This document shows positions 63,856 to 64,000 of a stretch of 64,000 bases of DNA, in pieces (position 1 is the first letter of the stretch; each line of letters opens with the position of its first letter). The stretch spans positions 688,711,877-688,775,876 of the forward strand of contig CM068368.1 in assembly GCA_034769895.1 (NCBI GenBank), read 5' to 3'. The notes under the pieces are model-generated. The model was not told the origin of the DNA. It saw only the letters and a program-made list of their open reading frames with translations, and made no database searches. The position numbers and the translations under genes were made by a program. This stretch comes from Magicicada septendecula. Taxonomy: Eukaryota > Arthropoda > Insecta > Hemiptera > Cicadidae.

Positions 63856-64000
63856 ATACCCCCCCAATAAGAGGTTGAAGGCCGAAGCGTTCAAACTCTT
63901 ATTGCCTAAACCCTAAGAGGATCAGTGAGGATATGGCGCCGCAACCCCCCTGAGCACTCTACTAAAATCATGGGTTCTTACCCCCCTAGTCCGGCGACTG
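63856..64000. other. Start of unit 18 internal region (window edge)
   Basis: Polypurine tract (C7 at 63859), the PPT-side hairpin, and the first part of the non-coding stretch. The array continues past the window. Confidence 0.85.

Larger units (their letters stand above)
1..64000 (-). repeat. Tandem array of a ~3.61 kb LTR-retrotransposon unit
   Basis: The same 3,609-3,616 bp unit repeats head to tail from the first base to the last, with one LTR per unit shared by neighbours. LTR-to-LTR spacings are 3612, 3613, 3615, 3615, 3616, 3613, 3614, 3613, 3615, 3614, 3615, 3615, 3615, 3613, 3613 and 3609, then 4730 across an assembly gap. Copies differ by scattered substitutions and homopolymer length changes. 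Neither array end nor any target-site duplication lies in the window. Sharing of a single LTR at each junction fits LTR-LTR recombination, or insertion of tandem or rolling-circle DNA, rather than repeated independent insertion. Orientation is called minus from the primer-binding site and polypurine tract. Confidence 0.97.

Noticed and set aside
1-64000. CRISPR array or a bacterial repeat system
   Set aside because: The repeats are 3.6 kb long, have no short spacers, and carry LTR, primer-site and polypurine-tract anatomy.
1-64000. Tandem multigene cluster such as rDNA or histone repeats
   Set aside because: No rRNA, tRNA, 5S or histone sequence is seen in any unit. The 18-base match to tRNA-Lys is only the primer-binding site; no tRNA body is present.

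Overview
The whole 64 kb window is one tandem array of a single repeat about 3.61 kb long. It appears 17 to 18 times, head to tail and nearly identical, with no unrelated DNA between copies. Each repeat has the anatomy of a long terminal repeat (LTR) retrotransposon read on the minus strand. An LTR of about 1,118 bp runs from TGTAAC to GTTACA. A primer-binding site matching the 3' end of tRNA-Lys(UUU) sits two bases inside one LTR edge, and a seven-G polypurine tract sits three bases inside the other. The internal region is about 2.5 kb. Neighbouring copies share one LTR, so the array reads LTR-internal-LTR-internal without end. This points to a eukaryotic, AT-rich genome. An arthropod is my guess from the style of the gag-like protein; nothing in the window fixes the host.

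Layout of one repeat on the plus strand (unit 1): LTR 187-1304; polypurine tract (as C7) 1308-1314; a PPT-side hairpin 1314-1353; about 1 kb of AT-rich non-coding DNA; a 132-residue orphan ORF at 2372-2770 (minus); a 289-residue coiled-coil gag-like ORF at 2764-3633 (minus); a leader of about 145 bases; the primer-binding site 3779-3796; then the next LTR at 3799. I see no protease, reverse transcriptase, RNase H or integrase in any copy. The element is therefore non-autonomous and would have needed enzymes from a relative. I treat it as a fossil family. Most gag-like frames look open, about four copies are broken or cut, and no copy can encode its own replication.

LTRs start at 187, 3799, 7412, 11027, 14642, 18258, 21871, 25485, 29098, 32713, 36327, 39942, 43557, 47172, 50785, 54398, 58007 and 62737. 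Linked variants sort the units into types. Units 4 to 11 alternate between two LTR types (B, A, B, A...), which gives a higher-order period near 7.23 kb. Units 13 to 18 carry a different set of linked variants. Unit 1 is the most divergent. A 500-N gap at 61229-61728 is flanked by about 623 bp of the same sequence on both sides, which looks like an unmerged contig overlap or a collapsed stretch of the array.

The main point of interest is that a non-autonomous LTR element has been turned into a satellite-like, homogenised array with higher-order structure. No host gene, tRNA gene, rRNA gene or CRISPR array is visible.
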